A stretch of 64,000 nucleotides of DNA, from positions 2,478,944 through 2,542,943 of the forward strand of contig NC_009712.1 of the NCBI RefSeq assembly GCF_000017625.1. The letters are read 5' to 3'. The stretch's first letter is position 1. Every line of letters begins with the position of its first letter. Positions 8,273 through 18,073 of this stretch are shown here, piece by piece. Origin of the DNA: Methanoregula boonei 6A8 (GTDB lineage Archaea; Halobacteriota; Methanomicrobia; Methanomicrobiales; Methanospirillaceae). A program made the translations under genes and the position numbers. The notes below the pieces were generated by a model. The model saw only the letters and a program-made list of their open reading frames with translations. It did no database searches and had not been told where the DNA came from.

Positions 8273-11095
8273 ATGACGAGTTACCGCCGGGAGTTCACGG
8301 ATAAAATCATCGTCATCCTTTGTCTTTGTGCCTCACTTGTAGTCGTTGCAATGCTCTTTTGGATTATCACAATGTTATTCGTCTCAGGTCTGCCGTCTTT
8401 TTCGTGGTATTTTATAACAACTCCCGAAAATGCAGCTGGCGGGATGGGGAATGGTATCGCAAATGCGATTGTCGGAACGATCCTGATCTCTCTATCAGCA
8501 ACCATCATTGCTGCACCCTTTGGCCTTGGAACCGCTATCTACATGAGGCGGTATGCAGAGGATAACGGTATCACTCAGGCGTTCCGGTTTCTCCTAGAAG
8601 TACTTTCAGGAACCCCATCCATCGTTATCGGCATTTTCGGGTTTCTGATCTTTGTTATTTACATGAAACAGATCTTGGGTGGATTTTCCCTGATCGCAGG
8701 AGCGGTCGCACTGGCAATCCTGATCATGCCGGTCATCGAACGGGCAACTGAGGATGCAATCGACAGGGTTCCCCCGGATCTGGAAGAGGGAAGTTACGCG
8801 CTCGGGGCCAGCAAATGGCAGACTATCAGCGGAATTACTATCCCGACCGCATTCAGCGGGATTCTGACAGGATTTACGCTTGGATTTGGCCGCGCCGCAG
8901 AGGAGTCTGCCGTGGTGATCCTCACTGCCGGTTACACCCAATACATGCCGGAGTTTGGAATCCTTTCGACAACGGGTTCTCAGGGAGGGGTAAAAGTTTA
9001 CCCCTTTCAGGATATGGTAGCAACCCTCCCCTATACCGTCTATCACTCTTTCCAGAATCCAAGCCTAGTCAAACCGTCAGCAGGATTTGCTGCGGCATTT
9101 GTCCTCGTTGTCATCGTCTTTTCCATCAACATCGCGGGAAAAGCCTTCCTCAGTTATGGTTTTGGAGGGTGCAGAACAAATGATCCCTCTGTTTTTGATG
9201 CTTTGAAAAAGAGGTTATTCCCATCACCGACAGCCAGCTCGACGCCGATCAGTGCAGGAAAACCACAGGATATCCCCCTCCCAGGGAAAAAGAGTAACTT
9301 CGCAGAGACCTTAAAAGTCGGCGTTGGACAGATCCATTCGGCACACGCTGATTCTGAAATGAAAAAATCCGGCGAACCGGTAATCGTCTCCCTGACCGCC
9401 CCGGCCATTTCTCTCGGCCCGCCGGAACGCGTTGAGCCGGAACCTGCCCCGGCATTGGATAAGGCCCAAATTAGTAAAGCTATCTCATTTTACGAAGAGG
9501 ATACTCCTCCCGGAGTTCCCCGGAAGCCGGATTCCCATACGAAGTTGCAGTGGCGTCTGCGCAATCCCATTTCATCCATACGTACAAGGATCCGTACCTG
9601 GCTCCAGTCAGTCCACCTCAGGCGGAGCAAAACCGCCTCTTCCCCGCAACCAGAATCCGTGGCCTCCCCTGTCGTACCTCAAAAAGAAAAAACAAAATCC
9701 CGGTTTAACCTCCGCGATTTCCTCCGGCCATTCCTCTTCACCCTGATCCCTTTCATTCTCGTAGCCGGGCTCCTCATAGTTCTTGCCGCGGTGATCCCGA
9801 CACTGAGCCCGCCCGGGACCGGAGGGGTACTGGATTTTGTCAAGTCAATTGTCATTGCAATCGTAATCTGTGCCATCTGCGCAATCATTGCCCTCTTCCT
9901 GCTCCGGAGAAGCGCCCAGATCCTCAAGATGCGGAAAAAAAATCCCCTTCTTGGGAACCGGACGGGTGCGATTATCGCCGTCATTGTTGGGATCTGCCTG
10001 GTACTTGTTGGTGCATTCATCCTCTCTGCCCATCTCTTTGTCCCTCCGGTCACCACTGTATCTGCTGCGCAGGAAGCCGGTACATCTTCAGCAGGAGTGA
10101 TAAATACCCCCATATTCTCATTCAACCTCCAGCCGCAGGATCTTATCCTGCTGCAAAAAATGAATAATCCGGCCTTTTCCATTAACCTGCAGGACGGAGA
10201 CCTCCAGATCAGGATCATAAATCAGACCATTACTTCGATGAACATGAGCCTGCCAGCCACCGCCGGAGGTACTGACAGCATCCTAGCAGCCGGAACCGGA
10301 ACAACTCAAGACAAGAGTGCCCGCCTTGCTGCGTTCCTTGCCCAACAGAATGCCGGGGAAGAAAACTCCGTATCCTCCACAGCAACGGCCACCCCTTCAC
10401 CGACAGTAACGCTAACCCCGGCACCGGCAGCCGCAGCAGCACAGAATCAGGCAGTCACAGGTAAGTATGCCCTCGATCTCGGCGAATCCTACTGGTACGG
10501 CGACAACAGCCGCCCGTGCCTTGCCACAGTGTATAACACAAGTGTCCTTCCCTTTTACTTCTGGTGGGATATGAGCTGGAACCGGTTTGTCCAGCAGACC
10601 CCGGCGCAGACCGGCGATGTGTTCCTGGTCATCTTCATCCGGATAGAGGATACAGGGAATATGAGTGCCCTGGTTCCCTCGGCCGACTCGTTTGTGGTGG
10701 TCAACAACGGCCAGACCTATACCCACAACCCCTACTTCGACACCTCTGTCCTCACTCAGAACGAGATCAACTATTATTCAGTGCACTATGACCAGCTGCC
10801 GTACCAGTGGATCCGCGAGATCGGAAACCAGAAGCGGGACTATGCCTTCCTGACCGGTTTCAACGTCTTTGGGGAGAATACCACCGCGATCACAACCTTT
10901 ACCACAAATGCTCCCCCCAGCCCCGGTTTCGATACCAACGGCCAGGGGTATTTCATCATGCCCGGACGGAGCAATGCCATCGACGGGTACCTGATCTACG
11001 AAGTCCCGTCATCAGTCGCAGCGGATCTCAAGGATACCTATGTCCAGGTCTCCTTCAACAGTTTCAGCCCGGCACAATGGAGATTATCCAAATAA
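8273..11095 (+). CDS. pstA: PstA phosphate permease fused to a large C-terminal extension
   Basis: From ATG 8273 (a GTG at 8249 would overlap pstC) the protein is 940 residues; PstA is usually about 280-300. Residues 1-300 are an ordinary PstA with the GTPSIVIGIFG motif and the EEGSYALGASKWQTI coupling loop. Then come a Pro/Ser/Lys-rich, probably cytoplasmic linker (300-488), three extra membrane helices (~489-512, 522-545, 564-588), a Ser/Thr/Pro-rich stretch (~695-725) and a beta-rich C-terminal domain (~731-940) with several N-glycosylation sequons. Three helices after a cytoplasmic linker put the last domain outside the cell. It resembles Ig-like DUF4352-type surface domains, but I cannot assign it. 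The frame is continuous, with no frameshift seen. Confidence 0.88.
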   Translation: MTSYRREFTDKIIVILCLCASLVVVAMLFWIITMLFVSGLPSFSWYFITTPENAAGGMGNGIANAIVGTILISLSATIIAAPFGLGTAIYMRRYAEDNGITQAFRFLLEVLSGTPSIVIGIFGFLIFVIYMKQILGGFSLIAGAVALAILIMPVIERATEDAIDRVPPDLEEGSYALGASKWQTISGITIPTAFSGILTGFTLGFGRAAEESAVVILTAGYTQYMPEFGILSTTGSQGGVKVYPFQDMVATLPYTVYHSFQNPSLVKPSAGFAAAFVLVVIVFSINIAGKAFLSYGFGGCRTNDPSVFDALKKRLFPSPTASSTPISAGKPQDIPLPGKKSNFAETLKVGVGQIHSAHADSEMKKSGEPVIVSLTAPAISLGPPERVEPEPAPALDKAQISKAISFYEEDTPPGVPRKPDSHTKLQWRLRNPISSIRTRIRTWLQSVHLRRSKTASSPQPESVASPVVPQKEKTKSRFNLRDFLRPFLFTLIPFILVAGLLIVLAAVIPTLSPPGTGGVLDFVKSIVIAIVICAICAIIALFLLRRSAQILKMRKKNPLLGNRTGAIIAVIVGICLVLVGAFILSAHLFVPPVTTVSAAQEAGTSSAGVINTPIFSFNLQPQDLILLQKMNNPAFSINLQDGDLQIRIINQTITSMNMSLPATAGGTDSILAAGTGTTQDKSARLAAFLAQQNAGEENSVSSTATATPSPTVTLTPAPAAAAAQNQAVTGKYALDLGESYWYGDNSRPCLATVYNTSVLPFYFWWDMSWNRFVQQTPAQTGDVFLVIFIRIEDTGNMSALVPSADSFVVVNNGQTYTHNPYFDTSVLTQNEINYYSVHYDQLPYQWIREIGNQKRDYAFLTGFNVFGENTTAITTFTTNAPPSPGFDTNGQGYFIMPGRSNAIDGYLIYEVPSSVAADLKDTYVQVSFNSFSPAQWRLSK

Positions 11096-11205
11096 AATCG
11101 TGAACTGAACTGTGGAGGAGGCACCCGGGGACCATGAGAAACCAGAGCAAAAAAAAGAGATCGCCAAGGGTCAGGCCCGGATGTCTCTATATTATCAATT
11201 CAAAA

Positions 11206-11215
11206 GATATATTTT
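11206..11215 (+). promoter_or_regulatory. Candidate TATA box for the PKD membrane protein
   Basis: GATATATTTT lies in a 271-nt spacer about 155 nt before the ATG at 11367, which suggests separate transcription from the pst genes with a long leader. Confidence 0.3.
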
Positions 11216-11366
11216 GGCTGATTGCGTAACTATGAGACAATAGCCGGATTTTCGGGAACACTTTGCAACAGGCAGAACGGGGCTGACCATGGCATTCCAG
11301 AGACAATCAATCGTACACGGGCATACATTGGCACAACGTACGAAGGCATGCCGGTGAGGAAAGCCC

Positions 11367-13421
11367 ATGAAACTCAAGATCTCCATCCCGAAAAAGAAGC
11401 TCCGCCTGCCCCGTCTTAAAAAACAGGCCCGGATCCCGATCCTGATTGCCATATGCGTCATCCTGGTTGCGCTCGGGCTGTTATTCCATATCCTGCCGGG
11501 CCCGGGCAGTCTTGCACATTTTTTTGAGGCAAAAACCAGCACAGAGTCACTCCAGTCCGTCGGGGGAGCAACAACCGGGCTTGCCGAACCTCTCGCGCCG
11601 CCTCTCATAGCCGACTTCCTTGCCTCGCCCGGCTATCAGTCAAACCCCCTCTCCGTCCAGTTCTTCGATATGAGCAGGGGCAGCCCGGGCGCCTGGCAGT
11701 GGGACTTTGGCGACAATTCCAGTTCATCCCTCCAGTACCCGGTTCATGAGTATGCCTCCGGGGGCCTCTACAACGTCGCCCTCACGGTCACCCGGCAGGA
11801 CGGCGCCCGGGAGACCGTCACGGTAGACGATGTCCTTGATACCCGGCAGGCAACCGAATCGCAGGTTCTTCTCGATACCATCCGCAACGGTGCAATAAAG
11901 AAAGGATCGTACCTCTCCTTTATTTCGGACGACAGTAACTCGTCGGTCACCGTGAACGGGGCCCGGATAGCACTGCCGGCAGGATCGCTTGTCAAGATCC
12001 GGGCCGGCTCTGACTCCACGACCGGTACGGTCTCCCTGCGGGGCGGAAACATCCTGGGCTGCAGCCTTGCGGATGCCACGCTCTTTGTGAACGGGACCCA
12101 GGTGGCTAAAGGGAGCTTTGGGAACTGCAACATCCCCTCGGTCCGGCAGTACCATGCAAACCTCACCTTTTCCGTAGAGCCGACATACGGGGAGGTCCGG
12201 CAGCTCCTGATCAATGGCGGCAAAATCCTCGCAGGCCCGGGCAACAACTACATTGTCATCTCTGATGACACGTACTCCCCGGGCAACGATCTGACAGTGG
12301 TTGCCGGTCCCGCGTACTATGAGGGGACAGCCTCAGGATATTCGATCTCACCTGCGCTGATTGCCGGGTTCACCACGATCTCGCCCACAGAAGGCCCGGC
12401 CCCGCTTAATGTCTCGTTTATAGACCAGTCGGCCGGAGCACCCGTTTCATGGTCATGGGATTTCGGGGATGGCACCGGTTCACGCGACAAAAACCCTACA
12501 CATCTTTATGCATCCCCGGGGACCTACGATGTTTCCCTTACGGTAAATACCGCGGACCAGACCGACACCACCACAGTACAAAGCGAGGTCATCGCAACCC
12601 CGCCCCGGGTTGTCGCCAACTTTACCGCCCGGCCGCTCACCGGCCCGGTACCTTTTACGGTCAGGTTTACGGATCAATCCACCGGATTCCCGACTTCGTG
12701 GAGCTGGACCTTCCAGGAGGCATGGAATATCTCCTTCCTCAGCAGCGGTACCAGTAGTCCATTCGCTGTTTCGACTGATCAAAATCCCGTTATAACCTTC
12801 ACAGATCCGGGAACTTACAATGTCTGGCTTACGGTAAACAATGCCTACGGCAGCAGTGATATCGTGAAGAACGGGTACATCGTGGCGACGCCATCGCCGT
12901 ATAAGATTCCAACCAACGATATCCTCGTCCAGACCGGAAAGCCGGGATATCTCGAACAGAACTCAAGTGCACAGTTCGTGGTCAGCGATACCCCTGCCGC
13001 CATCACGATCAACGGTACCTACCATGATCTGCCAAAAGGCGCCGTTGTCAGGATGGTGGCCGACAGCAACCAGCCAGGGGACATCACCATCGACCATAAC
13101 AAAATCCTCAAGTTCGCGTTCCCGGATATGGAGGTGTACGTGAACGGCGAACTGCTGGATGAGGGATCCATAGACAGCATCTACATCCCGTTCATGACGC
13201 AGTTCCAGACCGGCCTGAGTTATTATTTCGCACCCGCATCTGCGCAAACACTGGAAACGATTAACGGTCAGAAGTACCTTGCCAGCCTGGATAATGCCTG
13301 GATCCGCATCGATAACCTTGGTATCAACAGTCAGGGAACGCTCTCCCTGATCTCCGCAACAAACTCGACATCCATTGAAGGGACCATGAACCAGACCGTG
13401 CAGGACTGGATTCTCGGGTAA
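11367..13421 (+). CDS. Membrane-anchored surface protein with three PKD domains and a duplicated module
   Basis: The protein has 684 residues. A basic N-terminus (KKKLRLPRLKK) precedes one membrane helix (~27-47), placing the rest outside the cell. PKD domains with WDFGDN or WDFGDG signatures lie at ~81-158 and ~331-412, and a third, more divergent one (WSWTF) at ~415-510. Two copies of an unassigned module of roughly 150 residues lie at ~165-327 and ~518-667; both contain the series V/ITxNG...LPxG...LFVNG/VYVNG. PKD domains are Ig-like folds common on archaeal surface proteins and mediate protein or glycan contacts. A role with the adjacent transporter or secretion genes is only positional inference. 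Confidence 0.8.
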   Translation: MKLKISIPKKKLRLPRLKKQARIPILIAICVILVALGLLFHILPGPGSLAHFFEAKTSTESLQSVGGATTGLAEPLAPPLIADFLASPGYQSNPLSVQFFDMSRGSPGAWQWDFGDNSSSSLQYPVHEYASGGLYNVALTVTRQDGARETVTVDDVLDTRQATESQVLLDTIRNGAIKKGSYLSFISDDSNSSVTVNGARIALPAGSLVKIRAGSDSTTGTVSLRGGNILGCSLADATLFVNGTQVAKGSFGNCNIPSVRQYHANLTFSVEPTYGEVRQLLINGGKILAGPGNNYIVISDDTYSPGNDLTVVAGPAYYEGTASGYSISPALIAGFTTISPTEGPAPLNVSFIDQSAGAPVSWSWDFGDGTGSRDKNPTHLYASPGTYDVSLTVNTADQTDTTTVQSEVIATPPRVVANFTARPLTGPVPFTVRFTDQSTGFPTSWSWTFQEAWNISFLSSGTSSPFAVSTDQNPVITFTDPGTYNVWLTVNNAYGSSDIVKNGYIVATPSPYKIPTNDILVQTGKPGYLEQNSSAQFVVSDTPAAITINGTYHDLPKGAVVRMVADSNQPGDITIDHNKILKFAFPDMEVYVNGELLDEGSIDSIYIPFMTQFQTGLSYYFAPASAQTLETINGQKYLASLDNAWIRIDNLGINSQGTLSLISATNSTSIEGTMNQTVQDWILG

Positions 13422-13647
13422 AACACGGGTCGCTCCACCTAAGTCACAACACAGAGAAAAGACGCCTGAAAAAAGGGGCCAAACCATCATTTTCAGGATA
13501 CAATCGCGGCGGGAGAGTACAGGATCGTTTTTGAAATATGCCTGCGGGCACTTGCCCGCGGTTTAACCCTGGGGAATTCCTCCCGCCATTTATGAAACTG
13601 GCAGGTGAGATACGCCGCAAAAAAGGATGGGAGAAAAACAGGAAAAA
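13422..13647. other. Convergent intergenic spacer
   Basis: Between the PKD gene and the minus-strand lipoprotein I see no recognisable gene or strong terminator, only short frames without family features. Confidence 0.5.
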
Positions 13648-14286
13648 TTATTGCCGCTGCTGGAGCTGTTTTGCCGTTGCCGTTATATTGGAAAGAGCAA
13701 TGTCAGCATCGGAGAGGGAGGCAAGCGCACGGGTCTTTGCATCCATTGCTGCAGTACGCAGGGAATCGTCCCGGTAATCCGGAGCGTCCACGGAAAGGTA
13801 GCTACCCATGTAACGATTATAATCAACAAAATGCTGCTGGGCATTAGTCATAGAGATATCGTAAATCTTCATTTCCTGCGCAAGCAGGCCGGCCAGCCAC
13901 GGTGTCTCCTGATCGCTGCCAAACATAAGGGATGACGTGTCCGAGGAGAAGGAATCTGTTGCAGTACTTAAGGCCGTACCTGCCACCCCCCATTGGGCGA
14001 TTGTCTGCCCGTCAGATGCTACATCTGATTGGAGCGTGCCGGGATCAGAAGAGCCGGAGGATGCATCATGGTTATAGGCATCGATAGTCGCCTCCATCCG
14101 GGTGAGGGAAATCTTCACTTGGCCGGCATAGGTGCCCTGCGCCTCTGCCCACTGGTTATAGTCCTGGATAACGATCGTCGTGTTATGGGTATCACTTGTC
14201 CGAGGGGAGGTACACCCGGCGGCAGAAAGCATGCACCCCGCAAGGAGAAGAAGGATAAAAAATACCCGGGATCGTTCCATCATCAT
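13648..14286 (-). CDS. Predicted lipoprotein of unknown function
   Basis: This 212-residue protein begins with a charged start (MMMERSR), a hydrophobic signal and a lipobox-like LSAAGC ending at about residue 25, so it is probably attached to the outer face of the membrane. The mature part is rich in Ala, Ser, Asp and Thr, has no further cysteines and looks mostly helical, with heptad-like stretches (for example near 150-210). No domain is recognised. It is convergent with the PKD membrane protein and divergent from the PKD lipoprotein at 14422. Confidence 0.65.
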   Translation of the reverse strand: MMMERSRVFFILLLLAGCMLSAAGCTSPRTSDTHNTTIVIQDYNQWAEAQGTYAGQVKISLTRMEATIDAYNHDASSGSSDPGTLQSDVASDGQTIAQWGVAGTALSTATDSFSSDTSSLMFGSDQETPWLAGLLAQEMKIYDISMTNAQQHFVDYNRYMGSYLSVDAPDYRDDSLRTAAMDAKTRALASLSDADIALSNITATAKQLQQRQ

Positions 14287-14421
14287 TAACTATAGTGATG
14301 CCGTTTTCTTCAATCTTTCGTCTGGCTTATGAAAATTTTCCGGGACAGGAACGTCATACTCCCATAAATGATCAAAACAAAAAATAGAATGGTTTAAGTC
14401 TATAGTAAATGAAATTAAAAT

Positions 14422-15753
14422 ATGTATAAACCGGGCGTCATTGCGTGTCTTTTCATCGTGCTGCTGGTTGGGGCATGCGGATGCTCCCTTGCCGCTTCAG
14501 GATCGGGCACTGCCAACGGGACTACCGCCCGGGAGATGCCGACACTACCGGACACGTACGTTGCCGGCGAGGGAACGCCAGTACCGGGAAATACCGTGGT
14601 AACTCCGGCACCTGTAAACACGGGGCCGGCAAACATCGCGGGAGACCAGACTAACGTGACGATGACGGAAACCTCGCTTCCCTGCAATGGCAATTCCTGT
14701 GGTTTTGTTTCGAACTCAACATCTTCAAACCCGGATGCCCCGGTAAGCAGTTTTTCTGCAAATGTTACAAAAGTTTACGTTGTCCCCCCAAACCCTGTAG
14801 TGCCGATCCAATTTACCGATGGATCAACTAACAGCCCGACCTCGTGGTACTGGCTTTTCGGAGAATATGGGAGCACCAGTGATGCACAAAACCCCCTCTT
14901 CACCTACCAGGGGTATAATTATTATAACGTCACGTTAATCGCAAAGAATACATACGGTTCATCGAGTAGTACGGCAACGATTTCCGTCTGCCCGGTGATG
15001 ACCTCATTTGTATCAAATACAACAAACGGGAATGTCCCGTTAACCGTGAATTTTACAGACACCTCGGCAGCACTTTCAGGAACTCCCTCAGCTTATCTCG
15101 ATTCTCACTGGTTCTGGAAATGGGATTTTGGAGATGGGGTAACATCCACTCTGCAAAATCCGACCCACACCTACACGGCTGCGGGAGATTATACGGTCAG
15201 GCTGGATTCAGGAAATGATCTGGGGAGCTGCTGGAACACTGCGGAGATAGTTGTACAGCCATTTACTGCAACGTTTACTGCAGATCCAACCAGCGGCCTT
15301 AATCCACTGACGGTACTGTTCGTTGACACGACTACGGATCCAACTGAAACGGGCAGGTACTGGGATTTCGGGGATGGGACCACCTCTACCATGCAACATC
15401 CGACCCATACGTACTCGACTGCGGGGAATTACGTGGTCACGTTCGATGCCACAGACGCATATGGCTGGAGCAACCAGACAACGACAATCACCGTATATTC
15501 CTTACCCTCCGTTGATTTTAGCGCAATTCCCACTTCAGGAGTGGCCGGGACAACGGTATCCTTTATCGATGAAAGCAGCGGGACACCCGGTCCCACAAGC
15601 TGGTACTGGGATTTCGGGGATGGATTCGATAGTACTGCACAAAATCCACCGCACCAGTACGCCAGTGCCGGAATGTACACGGTAAGTCATTCTGCAACAA
15701 ATGCGCATGGAACCGTTTGGATGAACAAAACCGCATATATCACGATCACATGA
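14422..15753 (+). CDS. Secreted PKD-domain lipoprotein
   Basis: The 443-residue protein has a signal with a lipobox-like LVGACGC at residues ~15-21, a Thr/Pro-rich low-complexity linker to about residue 105, and four PKD-like repeats. The first (~108-193) is divergent (WYWLFGEYG), while the others carry WDFGDG and an HTY/HQY signature (around 240-260, 315-330 and 395-415). It is almost entirely Ig-like domains with no catalytic part, which suggests an adhesive or structural role outside the cell. Its stop overlaps the start of the secretion ATPase in an ATGA, so the two proteins are very probably translated together. Confidence 0.8.
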   Translation: MYKPGVIACLFIVLLVGACGCSLAASGSGTANGTTAREMPTLPDTYVAGEGTPVPGNTVVTPAPVNTGPANIAGDQTNVTMTETSLPCNGNSCGFVSNSTSSNPDAPVSSFSANVTKVYVVPPNPVVPIQFTDGSTNSPTSWYWLFGEYGSTSDAQNPLFTYQGYNYYNVTLIAKNTYGSSSSTATISVCPVMTSFVSNTTNGNVPLTVNFTDTSAALSGTPSAYLDSHWFWKWDFGDGVTSTLQNPTHTYTAAGDYTVRLDSGNDLGSCWNTAEIVVQPFTATFTADPTSGLNPLTVLFVDTTTDPTETGRYWDFGDGTTSTMQHPTHTYSTAGNYVVTFDATDAYGWSNQTTTITVYSLPSVDFSAIPTSGVAGTTVSFIDESSGTPGPTSWYWDFGDGFDSTAQNPPHQYASAGMYTVSHSATNAHGTVWMNKTAYITIT

Positions 15754-17918
15754 AGTCCAAATCGTTTTCCGGCAGGCTCTCTTCCCTTTTTGAAGATGAT
15801 GAGCAAGACACTGTCGTACCGGAGAGCCCCCCCGGGGAGGGTGGCCCGGACTGGTCAGGAATCAGCAGGGATTGGGAAAGTGGAGAGAGCTCGCTGGTCC
15901 CTCAGGAATCAGCCAACCGGCAGCCCTCCTCGCGTGTCCAGAGATTCATCCTGTACTTTATCGAGCCGGAAACGGAGACAGAGACAAAGCAGGCTGTTCC
16001 CTCACCGGTTCCTGCCGCCGGAAAACCCGAAAAAACGCCGGCAGTCCCGGTCGGCCGCCGGGTCCGTATCCGGCTCGCATCGCTGCGGACCCTTGGGTCA
16101 AAAATTCTGGTATTTTTTATCGAACCCGCCCCGGAGGTTCCGGAAGAAGCCGTACCGGTGGGGATTTCTAATGGTTCTGCGCTTCCGCAGGAGCTCGCTG
16201 TTATCCCACCTCCGGAGCCGGAACCCGTCCCGGCCACGGCCGATGCAGGGTCGATTGCCGTCGCCGAGCCTCCCAGGCCCTCTTTCATGCAGAAGATCCG
16301 GACAGCATTTGCTGCTCCGGTGCAGAAGGAAATCCTCACCCTCGATTTCAACCCGGGCGTCCTTGACACCCCTTCCCTCGATGGATCCCTGAGGGATGTC
16401 AATATCACCTACCCTATCGACCCGCCTTACCAGTATGTGCATATCGAGTACAGCAAGAAGGACGGCGCCCTCATCTACGAAGTGGTGGAGCCGCAGCTCT
16501 CCGAAGATGAGAAGGTTGCGCTCGATATCGTGGAGCGGGCCTTTGAGAAGCTCGTGAGCACCAACCTGGAAGTGATCGAAGGGGACCAGCGGATCGAGTA
16601 CCTCCGGGAGCGGTTCTATTCCCTGGTTAACATCTTCGGGCTCAAGCTCACCGAGCAGCAGAAGGAGCGGATGTTTTTCACGCTCAAAAAGCAGTATCTC
16701 GGCTACAGCCGGATCGACACGCTGATGAAAGACAGGTATATCGAGGATATCAGCTGCAACGGCTCCGACATCTACCTGTACGTCCAGCACCGTATCTATG
16801 GATCCACCCGGACCAACGTGAAGTTCGGAGAGGTCGAGCTCAACAACTTTGTCCTCAAGCTCGCGCAGATTGGCGGCAGGCACATCTCACTCCTCCAGCC
16901 TATCCGAGATGTCTCGCTCCCTGACGGGAGTCGTGGTAACCTCACGCTTGGCGGTGAAGTGACCAAGAAAGGGTCGACCTTTACCATCCGTAAGTTCCGT
17001 GCAAACCCGATCTCGCCCATTGAAATGATGGACTACCACTCGGTGGATGCTATGGAGCTTGCGTACATGTGGATCCTCATGGAGTACAAGCGCTCGATCC
17101 TTGTCTCTGGAGGAACTGCCACGGGTAAGACCACGTTTTTGAACGTGCTGTGCAGTTTCATTCCTCCCGAGTACAAGATCGTCTCCATCGAGGATACGGC
17201 CGAACTCAACCTCATGCATCCCAACTGGATTCAGTCCATCACGCGTGCAGGTTTTGGCAGCTCGAGCGGAGGCGAGTCCGTGTCCGGGGTAAGCGGGGTC
17301 TCGTCAAAAAGCCCGGGAGATATCTCGCTCTACGATCTGCTTGTTGCAGCGCTGCGGCAGCGGCCCGAGTTCATCATCGTCGGCGAAGTACGAGGCAGCG
17401 AAGCCTTCACGCTCTTCCAGGCAATTGCCGTGGGTCATGCGGCACTTGGTACTATCCATGCCGGCTCCATGGACGAGCTGCTTGCCCGTGTGGAGTCAAA
17501 TCCGATGAACGTGCCGCGCAGCCTCTTCTCCAATCTGGATGTGGTGCTCTTCCCCATGCACATCAAGAAAGGGGAGCGGAGCATGAGGCGCCTGGCAAAC
17601 ATCGTGGAGATGCTCGAGCTTGACCGGGACACGGGGGATCTTATCACCAACACCTCCTTTAAGTGGCTGCCGGACGTGGACGAGTTCCAGTACCAGGGCC
17701 GGAGTTTCCTCTTCGATAAGATCCGGGACACCCATGGGGTGAGCAAGGATCTGCTCAACCAGGAGCTCGAGGACCGGACCGATTTCCTGCTGGGCCTCCA
17801 AAGGGCCGGGATCCGCGATTACGATGCGGTGACCGAGCAGATCCGGGCATATTACCGGGACAAGCCGGCCGTGATGAAGCAGATTGTTTCTGTTCAGACC
17901 GATGATATGGAAGAGTAA
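15750..17918 (+). CDS. Type II/IV secretion-system (pilus assembly) ATPase
   Basis: The ATG at 15750 overlaps the stop of the PKD lipoprotein gene as ATGA and gives 722 residues. The first ~190 residues look disordered (Pro, Glu, Ala) and contain two short related motifs, LYFIEPE and VFFIEPA. The rest is a GspE/VirB11-like ATPase of the archaeal pilus/archaellum family: Walker A GGTATGKTT (~454), Asp box EDTAELN (~482), Walker B-type FIIVGEVRGSE (~540-550) and His box GHAALGTIHAG (~561). A Gly/Ser-rich insert (GSSSGGESVSG) lies between the Asp box and Walker B. Such ATPases need a TadC/FlaJ-like membrane platform, and none is seen in this window. Confidence 0.9.
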   Translation: MKSKSFSGRLSSLFEDDEQDTVVPESPPGEGGPDWSGISRDWESGESSLVPQESANRQPSSRVQRFILYFIEPETETETKQAVPSPVPAAGKPEKTPAVPVGRRVRIRLASLRTLGSKILVFFIEPAPEVPEEAVPVGISNGSALPQELAVIPPPEPEPVPATADAGSIAVAEPPRPSFMQKIRTAFAAPVQKEILTLDFNPGVLDTPSLDGSLRDVNITYPIDPPYQYVHIEYSKKDGALIYEVVEPQLSEDEKVALDIVERAFEKLVSTNLEVIEGDQRIEYLRERFYSLVNIFGLKLTEQQKERMFFTLKKQYLGYSRIDTLMKDRYIEDISCNGSDIYLYVQHRIYGSTRTNVKFGEVELNNFVLKLAQIGGRHISLLQPIRDVSLPDGSRGNLTLGGEVTKKGSTFTIRKFRANPISPIEMMDYHSVDAMELAYMWILMEYKRSILVSGGTATGKTTFLNVLCSFIPPEYKIVSIEDTAELNLMHPNWIQSITRAGFGSSSGGESVSGVSGVSSKSPGDISLYDLLVAALRQRPEFIIVGEVRGSEAFTLFQAIAVGHAALGTIHAGSMDELLARVESNPMNVPRSLFSNLDVVLFPMHIKKGERSMRRLANIVEMLELDRDTGDLITNTSFKWLPDVDEFQYQGRSFLFDKIRDTHGVSKDLLNQELEDRTDFLLGLQRAGIRDYDAVTEQIRAYYRDKPAVMKQIVSVQTDDMEE

Positions 17919-18073
17919 AATTCATACTCTTCACAGGGATGTTATAGAATCGGACAGAATCTCAAATCGATACCTGAAATTATATATTGCAAAATTCGTC
18001 TGCAATAGAGCCATATTTGGATCAATAATTCACAGATGGTGAGGTTTCATCGGGATAATCCATCAGTTCCCCT

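Noticed and set aside
16098..16883. 261-codon minus-strand frame within the secretion ATPase
   Set aside because: Antisense shadow without recognisable features.
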